Assembly (NCBI RefSeq): GCF_033115175.1
Contig: NC_084835.1
Span: 101,772,448-101,836,447 of the forward strand
Direction: 5' to 3'
Source of the DNA: Lepus europaeus
Lineage: Eukaryota > Chordata > Mammalia > Lagomorpha > Leporidae
DNA length: 64,000 nt
Part shown: one piece after another, positions 32,785 to 43,455 of the stretch
Layout of the letters: each line of letters starts with the position of its first letter
Numbering within the stretch: position 1 is the first letter of the stretch
Translations under genes and position numbers: made by a program
The notes under the pieces: generated by a model
What the model was told of the DNA's origin: nothing
The model's database searches: none
Seen by the model: the letters and a program-made list of their open reading frames with translations, nothing else

Positions 32785-34175
32785 CTCGATTCACAAAACA
32801 GTTAAGGAGCATCTGCCACATACCAGACACCAGGCGAGGTGCCGTATCCTTGAGACCTAAGCAGACAGTCCTCCTTTGAGTCGGGAACTTAGACTTCGGT
32901 GGTAGAGAGAGAGAATTAAACAATTGAACTTGACAGGATTTGTGCTCCTGAGTCAATGCCACGTGCTATGGAGCACCCAGCTAGCAGAGAGTGCCTAATT
33001 CTGAACGATTGGCTTGGCTGAAATGCAGAAAATTTCACGCAAGTGACATTTGACCTAAGTAACCAAATAGTGAAATAGGAGGGAAAGTATACCAAAGAGA
33101 ACTGCAAGGAAAATGTTCAAGAAATATCATTTATTGTGTAAGTGATGGAGACTGGAAATGGGTTGGAGGCAGCAGTAAACATAGCTAGGAAGGCAGATTG
33201 GAGCCAGCAAGAGCCCTAAACAACATGCTAAAAGGTTTGTGCTTTTATATTATAAGCTAAAAAAGAATAGATGTTTATTAAGTAGGGGAATAATACAACC
33301 AGCTTCATACTTTGGATAGCTTGCCCTTGCAGAGAGCTGCAAAACTCATATACAAATGGTTAAGAGTTGCTTCCCTATAAGTAGAGGTCAGATAGGGAAG
33401 CTGTGTGTGCAGAGAACATACATCATTCTACTGAGAGGAGATGTTTACCTGGGATGGCTGGATGGCAGTGGTGACTTAATGGAGATTATAGAGATGCTAA
33501 AGCCCTCTCCACCAAATAATTATTTATTTTACTCATTTGGTACCCATCATACATGCACTTTGCTACTGGTTGGGTTTTGAGGGGAAGGAAAGAACCCACA
33601 GTGATGAGAGAGGACAAGAGAGAAAAAGAAAGGAAGAGAAGTTTCTAGCTTGGGCTACTAGATGGACAATGAAGCCACTGATAAAGTGGGAGACAGTAGG
33701 AAACCTGAATTTGGGGGCATATCATGAGGAGCTAGGTTTTAGACTTGCTAAATTCAAAGCTTTAGTAGGAGTTCCAAATGGAAACATGCAACTGGTTATA
33801 GAACTTTCAGAATTCAAGAGCGGTGGAAAAATTTGTTCTGGAGCTCAAGTTTGGGATGTTTACAGCACCTGAATACTAATTGGAACTATGCAAAGGGATG
33901 ATGTCATCAGGAAAAAGATAAACCACAATGAAATGGGGTCAAGGCTGTTAAGGCCAGCTGGTGAGGAGGATCCATCACGTCAACTTTGGTCAGTGGGTGG
34001 GTCTGCCTGCAGCCCCCCAGGAAGATCCTAGGCTCATATTCAGTCTGCCACGATGGATTCACAAGGCTGTTAGTGCAGGAGGAGAAGGTTGGAAGTGATG
34101 GCTTTCCAGACAAAAATGAGACAGTGGAGGGCAAGAGTGCAAAAGAATGGCAGGAAGAGACATCATAAAGAAACT
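32785..34175 (-). mobile_element. L2 LINE fragment, long
   Basis: Inverted L2: 'aaggagcatctgccacatac', 'gacaccaggcgaggtgccg', 'caattgaacttgacaggatt', and further blocks such as 'ggatggctggatggcagtgg' and 'gacagtaggaaacctgaat'. The first 350 bp are the clearest. The region after about 33,120 is weaker, and the 111-codon frame at 33537-33872 inside it is a chance frame. Confidence 0.5.
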
Positions 34176-34221
34176 TTCAGCAGGACCAAATGCCTTGCAG
34201 AGAACATACAAAATTAAGTGC

Positions 34222-34560
34222 TAGGGGTGAGCATTTAACTCAGGAGTTAAGCTGCCACTTGGGACACTTATATATAGCCCATGTCATCATGCCAGTTGCA
34301 GTTCTGCCAGTTCTGCAGATTCCAATTTCCTGCTAATACACACCCTGTAAGGCACCAGGTGCTGGCTCAAGTGATTAGATCCCTGTCACTCATGCAGAAG
34401 ATCCAGACTGAGTTCCTGGTAACTGGCTTCAGTGTAGCCCAACCCCAGCCATTGTTTGGGGAGTGAACTACTGAATGGAATATCTCTCCTGCTTGCTGGC
34501 TCACTCTCTCCCTCCCTCCCTTTCTGCCTTTTAACTAAACTTTGTTAATAAAATATTTAA
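34222..34560 (+). mobile_element. Old CSINE
   Basis: 'taggggtgagcatttaactc' to a CT-rich tract and 'gccttttaactaaactttg'. It has the 'gccacttgggacactta' head and many substitutions. Confidence 0.78.
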
Positions 34561-36032
34561 GGGCTGCAAAAGGAATGTGGAAATTGGAACACCTGTGATT
34601 TAGTTGCGCGCTGTCCCAGTGATGGAGGGGTGGCACTGAGGATTGCTGAGGAGTAAAGGGGAGAAGTGGAACTGACCTCAGTAAGGGAAACTATGCCTCC
34701 AGAAATTCACAGGGTGCTTCCCCACTCTCTGCAGTGCCTGCCCAGGGACCTCAGCAGAATTCTCTTCCCAGCCCTGCATTGCCAGGGAGCCTTGTTACTG
34801 TTCTCCCTTACATACACCTATCCTTTGAGAACATAATGAAAGATGTAGGAATTTTCAAACTTGAAAGACAAGACCAAAAGGGCATATGAGCACACAACAC
34901 ACACACACACACACACACCAAGGGCTCTTTCACTACAAGGAAATGTGGGGGGTGCGGGCGGCAGCCCAAGGGAGGTAAAAGACAGGCCTCTGCCTGCCCT
35001 GGGATAAAGCTTTGAAAGGACACGGGGGTAGCAGAGGGTTACCTGCTAGGATCAAACAGAAAAGGTGAGCAACGCCATGGCTGAGAACAGTACCACCAGT
35101 TCTCAGCTTCAAATGAGAGCTGCCTTTGACTGCAAATGTTTAAACTTATATTAATGGAAAATGGCCATCAAGGGGATTGCTGCAGGAGGAGGCTCAGCGT
35201 GAAGTAAAGGGACTGTTCCTCATTAGCATGAAGCAGGGATGCAAGGATGATTGAAACCCTCAGGATCCAGCTCCAGGGCCAAGCATAGCCATTTTTTATG
35301 CTGCACTGACCTCTAGAGGTGTTCCCTTTCTTTCACAACAGGCTACATACTCGATCCAGGGAGAGAAAAAAATAAATTAAATAAAGTAAAATGTTGCTTG
35401 CTTTTTTACAAGGGAAAGGGGTGTGAAGAGTAGAGAAAAGGAAGAAAGTGGGGTCTCACTGACAAATGCTGTCAATGAAAACCATCTTAACAGAAGGAAA
35501 TTCGACAGCAAATGTCTCATGCCCTAAGCTCTGGCAGTTCCACTTGCTACAATATTAGACACACAGACTGGAAACAAGACTGGCATTTTAAATGTGCATC
35601 TTTGATTTCCAGCCCCATGTGACAGCTGACATCCTAGGCCAGCTGCCAACCCACCCAGTCTCCTCCCTATACAGGGAAGGTGGAGGGAAGTTGTGGTTCT
35701 GTCTTAAGCTCTGTCACCTGAATTGTTTTATCACTTGTCACCTTGCTCAATTTCTCACCCACAGACTGCCTATGTGTCACTTTAAGCTGAAACACAACAT
35801 GGTGTGGGGAAGCAAGTTGCATCATTTCTTTGGACTGTCCAGTTCTCACAGGAGCTTAATGACACACTTCTGGTGATGGAAAGTTTGATTTTTAACTCAC
35901 CTGTCACCCAGGACCTGCCCCTACATGAAGAAGCACCTGGAACACTGTGGGGGCCAGGATTCCCTGTCTGGGTGGTGTAGGGACAGTTTTGAAGGTGCAT
36001 GTCCAGGTTGCAGTAAGGAATTAAGCTCTCTT
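34561..36032. other. Unassigned stretch with a CA run
   Basis: A CA microsatellite lies at 34891-34919. The rest shows no named repeat or exon. Around 35311 'gacctctagaggtg' is a weak CTCF-like variant that I do not call. Confidence 0.5.
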
Positions 36033-36043
36033 AAGGATAGGCC

Positions 36044-36696
36044 TTATATACTAATTAACAACTTATATGTTTCAGAACTCAACTTCTGGGAGTAACTGAC
36101 CACACAGCAGACACAGACCTTGGCAATGACCCAAGACTGCACCAGCTCACAAAGCAAATTTGTTGGAATAGGCAGAGACCTCCAGACCCTGGATAGGCAG
36201 GGCCTGCACTACGCCCCTCATAAGCAGGAAGCAGTTACAGAAGAGATGATTCAACATCCATCAACTTCCCTTAGGATTAAGGGATGGAGTCTCTGAGGGG
36301 GGAATGAAGTGGGCAGGCATATAGGTTAAAGTCGATTAGGTTTATGAGCTGGAAGACCGCGCCTTCGCCATGCCCCTGTGTGTCCTCATCCCCCTACCTG
36401 ACCAGACCTGGGTGCCAACCAGCCACTCAGGTTAATTGACCACTCCCCTTTGGAAGTGGGTTAAAAGCCTGGGGCACAGTGTGTCCTGCCCGGCTTTTCT
36501 TCTCTGGCCTCTTGCTAGAAAGGGGGCTTGCTGTAGCCCCGTGGCTCTAGAGCGCATGGCCTTCAGGCTTAGATGCTCTTCCACATGGCTGGTTCCTGGT
36601 GCTTGGTATGAACCCCTATTTACCTCTCTCTCTTAAATAAAGCTCTCACTCTCCTATGCATCTTTCTCACTAAATAAAAGTTTAAAACATAAAAAA
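36044..36696 (+). mobile_element. Processed ERV 3' copy (LINE-mobilised retroviral transcript)
   Basis: The ERV internal tail (36044-36302, including 'ataagcaggaagcagttac' and the purine tract 'tgaggggggaa') is followed by U3-R of an LTR. The sequence then stops at an A-rich tail 'aaaacataaaaaaaa' with no U5. An 11-bp direct repeat 'aaggataggcc' lies immediately outside, at 36033-36043 and 36697-36707. A transcript-like 3' end plus tail plus duplication is the signature of L1-mediated insertion of a retroviral mRNA and not of proviral integration. It carries no usable open frame. Confidence 0.75.
36303..36690 (+). mobile_element. ERV LTR, U3-R only
   Basis: Starts 'tgaagtgggcaggc' just after the polypurine tract. 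Visible LTR features are a 'ttaaaagcctgggg' TATA-like site at about 36461 and two AATAAA signals near 36635 and 36673, the second 12-15 bp before the A tail. It has no U5 or CA terminus. It is unrelated in sequence to the LTR at 16.7 kb. Confidence 0.72.
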
Positions 36697-36859
36697 AAGG
36701 ATAGGCCATCTACAGCAATAAGAGGTTCCAGAGGGGCTAGGACATGTGCTTCAAAATTCAAATGATCCATCCTTGTGATCAGAGAATACACATGCTGTCC
36801 ACAAAGGAATGAAAGAAAAATGTAAAGGCCTTTGGGACACTTAAAAACAACTGCTCAGT

Positions 36860-37385
36860 TACTCTCTGAGTGTGGGTGATCTCATAAGACTGCCTGCTCT
36901 GCCCATGCAGGAGGCTGAGAGAGCATGGCACGCCATGCTTCCTAGGAGGGACCCCGCAGCCTGGCTGCGCTGCTGGCAAGCAGTGGGAGCCCCGGGCACA
37001 TTTCCCCCCACCCCCCACCAATCAGGTAAATTGCTCCTAGGCATGGCCCAGGCCTATCATGAAAGCTACCATAGCCTATGTGACCTTCAAGCTGATTGGA
37101 GAAGCATAGCAGTGCCAATATCGGTTCTATCCTCAGAATTAGTATTGTCCTGAACTAGCTACGCCCCCTCTGCCTGCCCTTTAAAAGCTTATGCATGATC
37201 ATTAATAAACAAACACGTTCACCGAAACTTGTCTCTGGTGCTTCTTACGGAAGAGCGCCATGGTCCCACCCATGCCATCAGTGCATGGGCCTCTCGGGAT
37301 GAGCCTGCATCTGAGCATCACATGCAGGTTCTTCATCCTCACAGCAGTCAAGGCCCTACCTAAAGAATCTCTGCTCTTCCAGATC
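36860..37385 (+). mobile_element. LTR-like segment, unknown ERV family
   Basis: CpG-containing sequence with 'ccaccaatcaggtaaattgc' (CCAAT-like), 'gccctttaaaagcttatgc' (TATA-like), an 'attaataaacaaacac' polyadenylation signal, then 'cttgtctctggtgcttctta', which resembles the R/U5 junction of class II ERV LTRs. I cannot place the TG/CA ends. It could instead be a diverged cellular promoter-like sequence. Confidence 0.45.
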
Positions 37386-37400
37386 AACATCTCTGCTTTT

Positions 37401-37713
37401 TTTTTTTAAGATTTTATTTATTTATTTGAGAGGTAGAGTTACAGACAGTGAGAGGGAGAGACAGAGAGAATGGTGTTCCTTCCATTGGTTCACTCCCAAA
37501 TGGCCGCAATGGCTGAAGCCAGGAGCCAGGTGCTTCTTCCTGGTCTCCCGTGTGGATGCAGGGGCCCCAGGACTTGCACCATCTTCTACTGCTTTCCCAA
37601 GCCACAGCAGAGAGCTGGACTGGAAGAGGAGCAGCCGGGACTAGAACAGGTGCCCATATGGGATGCCAGTGCTGCAGGCGGAGGATTAACCTACTGCACC
37701 ACAGCGCTGGTCC
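37401..37713 (-). mobile_element. CSINE
   Basis: An inverted older-type copy with a perfect 16-bp duplication 'caacatctctgctttt' at 37385-37400 and 37714-37729. The B-box region 'gggactagaacaggtgccc' is preserved. Confidence 0.95.
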
Positions 37714-37943
37714 CAACATCTCTGCTTTTAACATGAGATACTGTGCATCTGACATAGCCTTGAGGCTCAGGGCTAGCTTGCTCGAACTGAGTGAATGATG
37801 CAGCCCACATGGGAAGCAGGCTACCGTGGGGCATACACTGGAGTCAAAGGGAGAAGTTACCTGGTTCTGGGCACCTCATTCACTGTCTTTGAGCTTGCAA
37901 GAGCTGCGATGAGACTCCTACCGAGCTTTAATCTAGGTAGTGT

Positions 37944-38293
37944 GAGGATACTTCAAACAGTTCTTGGAAAATGGAATTAAAAGATAAGTTCAGGGAGCGA
38001 GTACTTCATCTAGCAGTGAAGATGCCTGTGTCCCACTTCAGAGTACCTGGGTTCGATTCCCAGTACCGGCTCCTAACTCCAGCTTCCTGCTAATGCATAG
38101 CCTGGGAGGCAGCAGGGTTCCTGCCACGCATGTGGGAGACCTGGATTGAGTTCAGCCCCAGCTGTTGAAGGCGTCCAGGAAGTAAATCAATGGATGGAAG
38201 CTCACTGGCTCTCTGTTTCTCTGCTTCTCAAATATGTTTTAAGATCAAAGATGTTTATTTAGATGCCAAAAAAAAAATTGAAGTCCATTTATT
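37944..38293 (+). mobile_element. Mariner-like MITE copy 4, split and 3'-truncated
   Basis: The left half 'gaggatacttcaaacagttc' to 'aaaagataagttc' (37944-37989) and a right fragment 'atgtttatttagatgcc' (38246-38293) flank a CSINE. The right inverted end is missing because the next MITE starts immediately at 38294. Confidence 0.68.
37990..38245 (+). mobile_element. CSINE inserted in MITE
   Basis: 'cagggagcgagtacttcatc' to 'gcttctcaaatatgtttta'. It retains an unusually canonical tRNA-like B-box 'gggttcgattccca' near 38050. 'aaagat' occurs on both sides, consistent with a decayed duplication. Confidence 0.78.
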
Positions 38294-38567
38294 TGAGGGG
38301 TCTTCAAAAGTTCTTGGAAAAAAAATTCAAGCTATGAAAAAACTATGTGTGGATTTCAAAAATTTTTGGCACCAAAATAAAGTCATCTTTTAATTACACT
38401 TTTCTTTTTTTTTTTCTTTTAATTTTTTGACAGGCAGAGTGGACAGTGAGAGAGAGAGACAGAGAGAAAGGTCTTCCTTTTTGCTGCTGGTTCACCCTCC
38501 AATGGCTGCCGCGGCTGGCGCGCTGCGGCCGGCGCACTTAATTACACTTTTCCATGTACTTTCTGAC
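38294..38567 (-). mobile_element. Mariner-like MITE copy 5, inverted and split
   Basis: Begins 'gaggggtcttcaaaagttct' and ends with 'cttttccatgtactttctg', opposite in orientation to copy 4 and abutting it. A truncated young CSINE occupies 38405-38537. Confidence 0.65.
38405..38537 (-). mobile_element. Young CSINE, strongly 5'-truncated, inside MITE
   Basis: Only the 3' third is present, from the poly-T/T-rich tail to 'gcgcgctgcggccggcgcac'. A perfect 15-bp direct repeat 'ttaattacacttttc' at 38390-38404 and 38538-38552 shows the truncation happened at insertion. Confidence 0.95.
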
Positions 38568-38756
38568 CTGCCTTCGTGGTGGTGCCACCTACAACCAGCT
38601 ACTCTAAAGCTCTTTTTCTCAGTGGAAGTCATCATTAACAGCTCAGACCAAGCCGGCCTCTACAGAGCTAACACCTTAAATGTATTGAAAATTGGTGAGT
38701 CTGAGAAATAGATAATTGCAGGTAAATTTCGTTGTCCCTATCAACTTTGGAAGAGG

Positions 38757-39084
38757 CTTTTAGATTTGTTTGTTTGTTTGAAAGGCAGAGTTTCAGAGAG
38801 AGGAAGTGACAGAGAAAGACAGAGATTTTCCATCTACTACTTCATTCCCCAAATGGCTGCAATGGCCAGGGCTGGGCCAGGTTTAAACTAGAAGCCAGGA
38901 GCCTTTTCTGGGTCTCCCACATTGGTGCAGGGATCCAAGCACTTGGGCCATCTTCCACTGCTTTCCCAGGTGCATTAGCAGTGAGCTGGCTTGGCAGTGG
39001 AGCATCTGGGACTCAAATCAGTGCTCATAAGGGATGCTAGCAAGGCGGGCAGTGGCTTAATCCACTGGGCCACAACGCCAGTCC
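38757..39084 (-). mobile_element. CSINE
   Basis: Inverted copy, 'tagatttgtttgtttgtttg' tail to 'gggccacaacgccagtcct'. 'ggaaga' on both sides may be the decayed duplication. Confidence 0.88.
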
Positions 39085-39490
39085 TGGAAGAAACATTTTT
39101 AATCCTGTACACACAAGGGTGAATTTTTTTATTTTAAAAATGAATACTTACAAGAAGAGGAAGTTACTTTTAATGTAGGCATTTTATTTTATGTAACAAA
39201 TTAAAACATGGAATATAATTAAGCAACTTATTTCTGTGGCTAACCCAGTTGCCTATTTCATGAAAATTACAATTGTGCCTTAGACATTGTCACAAGCACT
39301 ATCCATCTGGGATTCCAGGCTTTCTTTACAACTGATAATCTAGTAACTAATTAAACAGGGGTCTGATTTGATGAGTGGGTTGACTGAAGTAATTGCATTG
39401 ACACCTTCCATGGATGAGACGTTCACTCACATGCCATCTATTGCCATTTAGTATTCCACGCATTTACTCTGATATGTTCAAAGAGCACCT
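39085..39490. other. Unassigned stretch
   Basis: Nothing recognised between two CSINEs. Confidence 0.5.
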
Positions 39491-39790
39491 TTGGCTGGCA
39501 TTGTGACACAGTGGGTCAAGCTGCCACTTATGTTTTCAATATCCCATACTGGGGTGACTGCCTTGAGTCCTGGCTGCTTCATTTCTAATGCACTCCCTGC
39601 TAATGCACCTGAGAAGGCAGCAAATGGTGGCCCACATGCTTGGGCCCCTGGCGCACATGTGGAAGACCCCATGGACTTCCTGGGTCCTGGCTTCAGCATG
39701 GCCCTGTCCAGGCTATTGAGGCAATTTGGGGCATGAACTAGCAGACAAAGGATCTCTCCAACTCTACCTTTCAAATAAATAGTCTTTTAA
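39491..39790 (+). mobile_element. Old CSINE
   Basis: 'ttggctggcattgtgacaca' to 'cctttcaaataaatagtct'. It lies immediately upstream of, and in tandem with, a young copy inserted at its A-rich tail. Confidence 0.85.
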
Positions 39791-39803
39791 AAAAAAATAT
39801 GCT

Positions 39804-40117
39804 GGCCAGCGCTGTGGCTCAATAGGCTAATCCTCCGCCTTGCGGCGCCAGCACACTGGGTTCTAGTCCCGGTCGGGGTGCCGGATTCTGTCCCGGTTGC
39901 CCCTCTTCCAGGCCAGCTCTGCTGTGGCCTGGGAAGGCAGTGGAGGATGGCCCAGTCCTTGGGCTCTGCACCCCATGGGAGACCAGGAGAAGCACCTGGC
40001 TCCTGCCATCGGATCAGCGCAGTGCGCCGGCCGCGGCGGCCATTGGAGGGTGAACCAATGGCAAAGGAAGACCTTTCTCTCTGTCTCTCTCTCTCACTGT
40101 CCACTCTGCCTGTCAAA
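39804..40117 (+). mobile_element. Young CSINE inserted into the tail of an older CSINE
   Basis: Young type with 'ggccagcgctgtggctcaat' head and 'ctctgcctgtc' end. A perfect 13-bp duplication 'aaaaaaatatgct' at 39791-39803 and 40118-40130 uses the older element's A tail as target. Confidence 0.94.
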
Positions 40118-40189
40118 AAAAAAATATGCTAGCCCTAGTTAAATGATCTGTTAGTAGCCTTCAATATAAGAAACTTGCATATTCATTTA

Positions 40190-42313
40190 TTTTTTTTAAA
40201 TTTTTTATTTAGTAAAAATAAATTTCCAACGTACAGTTTATGGATTACAATGGCTTTCCCCCACCACAATTTCCCTCCCCCTCACACCCCTCCCATCTCC
40301 CGCTCCCTCTCCCATTCCATTCACATCAAGATCAATTTTCAATTATCTTTATATACAGAAGATTGATTTAGTATATATTAAGTAAAGATTTCATCAGTTT
40401 GGACCCACACAGAAACACAAAGTGTAGAATACTGTTTCAGTACTAGTTATAGCATTACTTCACATTGGACCCTAATTTAAGGACAGATCCCACATGAGAA
40501 GTAAGTACACAGTGACTCCTGTTGTTGACTTAACAATTTGACACTCTTTTTTATGGCGTCATTAATCTCCCTAGGCTCTAGTCATGAGTTTCCAAGGCTA
40601 TGGAGGCCTTTTGAGTTTGCTGACTCCGATCTTATTCCGACAGGGTCATAGTCAAAGTGGAAGTTCTCTCCTCCCTTCAGAGAAAAGTACCTCCTTCTTT
40701 GATGGCCCCGTTCTTTCCATTGGGATCTCACTCACAGAGATCTTTCATTTAGGTCGTCGTCTTCTTCTTCTTCTTCTTCTTCTTTTTTTTTTTAATTGTT
40801 TTGTTTTGCTGCAGTGTCTTGGCTTTCCATGCCTACCATGCTCTCATGGGCTCTTCAGCCATATCTGAATGCCTTAAGGGCTGATTCTGAGGCCAGAGTG
40901 CTATTTAGGACATCTGCCATTCTATGAGTCTGCTGTGTATCCCGCTTCCCATGTTGGATCCTTCTCTCCCTTTTTGATTCTATCAGTTAATGTTAGCAGA
41001 CTAGTCTTGTTTGTGTGATCCCTTTGACTCTTCGACCTATCAGTGTGATCATTTGTGAACTAAAATTGATCACTTGGACTAGTGAGATGGCATCTGTACA
41101 TGCCACCCTGATGGGATTGTATTGGAATCCCCTGGCACATTTCTAACTCCACTATTTGGGTCAAGTCCAATTGAGCATGTCCTAAATTTTACATCTCTTC
41201 CATCTCTTATTCCCACTCTTATATTTAACAGGGATCACTTTTCAGTTAGGTTTTAAACACCTAAGAATGATTGTGTGTTGATTACAGAGTTCAGCCAATA
41301 GTACTAGAACAAAATAGAGAAAAAAATACTAAAATGGATGAAGTATTACATTGTACATCAGCAGTCAGCACAAGAGCTGACCAAGCCACTGTTCCTCATA
41401 GTGTCCATTTCACTTCAACAGGTTTCCCCTTTGGAGCTCAGTTAGTTGTCGCCAATCAGGGAGAATATATGATATTTGTCCCTTTGGGACTGGCTTAATT
41501 CACTCAGCATGATGTTTTCCAGATTCCTCCATCTTGTTGCAAATGACTGGGTTTCATTGTTCCTTACTGCTGTATAGTATTCTATGGAGTACATGTCCCA
41601 TAATTTCTTTATCCAGTCTACTGTTGATGGGCATTTGGGTTGATTCCAGGTCTTAGCTATTGTGAATTGAGCTGCAATAAACATTAAGGTGCAGACAGCT
41701 TTTTTGTTTGCCAATTTAATTTCCTTTGGGTAAATTCCAAGGAGTGGGATGGCTGGGTTGTATGGTAGGGTTATATTCAGGTTTCTGAGGAATCTCCAGA
41801 CTGACTTCCATAGTGGCTTCACCAGTTTGCATTGCCACCAACAGTGGCTTAGTGTCCCTTTTCCCCCACATCCTCTCCAGCATCTGTTGTGGGTAGATTT
41901 TTGAATGTGCGCCATTCTCACTGGGATGAGGTGGAACCTCATTGTGGTTTTGATTTGCATTTCCCTGATTGCTAGTGATCTTGAACATTTTTTCATGTGT
42001 CTGTTGGCCATTTGGATTTCCTCTTTTGAAAAATGTCTATTGAGGTCCTTGGCCCATCTCTTAAGTGGGTTGTTTGTTTTGATGTTGTGGAGTTTCTTGA
42101 GTTCTTTGTAGATTCTGGTTATCAACCCTTTATCTGTAGTATAGTTTGCAAATATTTTTTCCCATTCTGTCAGTTGCCTCTTCACTTTCCTGACTGTTTC
42201 TTTTGCAGTACAGAAACTTCTCAGTTTGATTCAATCCCAATAGTTAATTTTGGCTTTGACAGCCTGAGCCTACCGGGTCTTTTCTAGGAAGCCTTTGCTG
42301 GTCCCAATATCTT
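40190..42313 (-). mobile_element. L1 retrotransposon, 5'-truncated, 2.1 kb
   Basis: A minus-strand L1 with a complete 3' UTR (T-run at 40190, C-rich block at 40262-40320, an inserted (TCT)n at 40755-40783) and the last part of ORF2. A target duplication, 'agaaacttgcatattcattta' with one mismatch, flanks it at 40169-40189 and 42314-42334. Length and identity fit a lagomorph-specific L1 inserted once and truncated at the 5' end. Confidence 0.95.
41442..42310 (-). pseudogene. L1 ORF2p C-terminal remnant
   Basis: The endonuclease and reverse-transcriptase domains are absent. What remains is about 290 codons of the C-terminal, Cys-containing region of ORF2p, open for 247 codons (42185-41442) and preceded by an in-frame TGA at 42233-42231. 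The Cys/His pattern around residues 86-115 of the open part (GGCGGKG, HCWW) is typical of the L1 C-terminal domain. It cannot make a functional protein, and it has no promoter of its own. Confidence 0.9.
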
Positions 42314-42334
42314 AGAAGCTTGCATATTCATTTA

Positions 42335-42956
42335 CATAATCTTGATGCTGTCCTAAAGGATAGCAGACTATTTATGCCTTAAAATAGATCCCTTTTCCCC
42401 AAACATATATTTAGTTTCAAAAAAGTATTAGAACACACACTGGTTGCAAAATTGTAAGGCTTCATGGTGACACCTATTACTTCTGAAAATCTAGGTGAAT
42501 GCAAATCTTTCCAAATCCCAGAAATAAGTGAATTATACTCAAACCTACTTCCCTTTTCAGTTGTGTTTTCTTAATTGGACACTTTTGGCCCAGGAAAGGA
42601 AGTATTTCATTTTCTCCCTATGGTTGGAAGACTAAAGTAGAGAGAAGGCTGCCAAGAGGTGTGGCGGTAGGGACAGGGCAGGGGGCCCCAAAAGCAACAG
42701 GGTAACTCCTGGCTCAACCCCAACTGGAATTGCTCCTTTAGATTAAGCCTTTGGTCTAGAAGTAACAGAATGTTCCATGTAAAGAAGTCCAATGACAATA
42801 CTAGTCATCATTCGGGCTTTTGTAAAACTCTCAACTTCCTTCCCAATGTAAGTTCCAGACATAAACATAAATTATATCAACAATGAGGATGACCCTTGGT
42901 TCTACGGGTGCAGATAACATGGCTGGAATCATCGAGCATAGTAAGATGAGAAAGGA
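42335..42956. other. Unassigned stretch
   Basis: Nothing recognised. Confidence 0.5.
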
Positions 42957-43165
42957 GGGAGCAGAGGGTAGTGGTTAGCACTCCTGCACCAGACTACCCG
43001 AAGGCAAATCCTGGCTCTGCCATTTGCTAACTCTGTGGCCTAAGCTGCTTACCCTCTGTGTGCATCAGTTTCTTCTTGTGTAAGCATCACCTCCCTCATG
43101 TTGGGCCTGTGAAGACTAAATGAGTTCATATTTGTGAAGACCTAGAACAGTGTGTGGGGCAGAGG
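42957..43165 (+). mobile_element. MIR SINE
   Basis: 'gcagagggtagtggttagca', 'aaatcctggctctgccattt', 'tgcatcagtttcttcttgtg' and 'agactaaatgagttcatatt' follow the full MIR consensus order, the clearest MIR in the window. Confidence 0.85.
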
Positions 43166-43455
43166 AAGGGCTGTGGGATGCTGCTGAGCCTTAGGATGTT
43201 GAATGCAAAGACAGACAGTGAAGGGCTCATATTTGTAAGGAAATCCTCATTATGTGAGATAGGTGAGAAGAAAACCCTTTACATCAGCCATTAGTTCCCA
43301 ACAATTTTTCGCACTATAAACCCTTCAAGAGTCTGATAGGAAAGCGCTCATAATATATAAAACAATAAGTTCTGGCACACCATTTCAGCATGGTTATGGA
43401 CTCCAAGTAGTCCATGAACTTCAGATAAGAAACTTTGCATTAAACTGAAAGTATA

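Noticed and set aside
33537..33872. 111-codon plus frame
   Set aside because: Lies inside the L2-like stretch and has no gene signals.
35305..35325. CTCF-like 'gacctctagaggtg'
   Set aside because: Palindromic and missing the GGGGGC half of the motif.
38040..38070. tRNA-like B-box 'gggttcgattccca'
   Set aside because: Part of a CSINE, which is tRNA-derived. No foldable cloverleaf or partner A-box as a true tRNA gene.
41442..42185. 247-codon frame as a functional gene
   Set aside because: It is the C-terminal remnant of L1 ORF2p in a 5'-truncated insertion. The catalytic domains are missing and there is an upstream in-frame stop.
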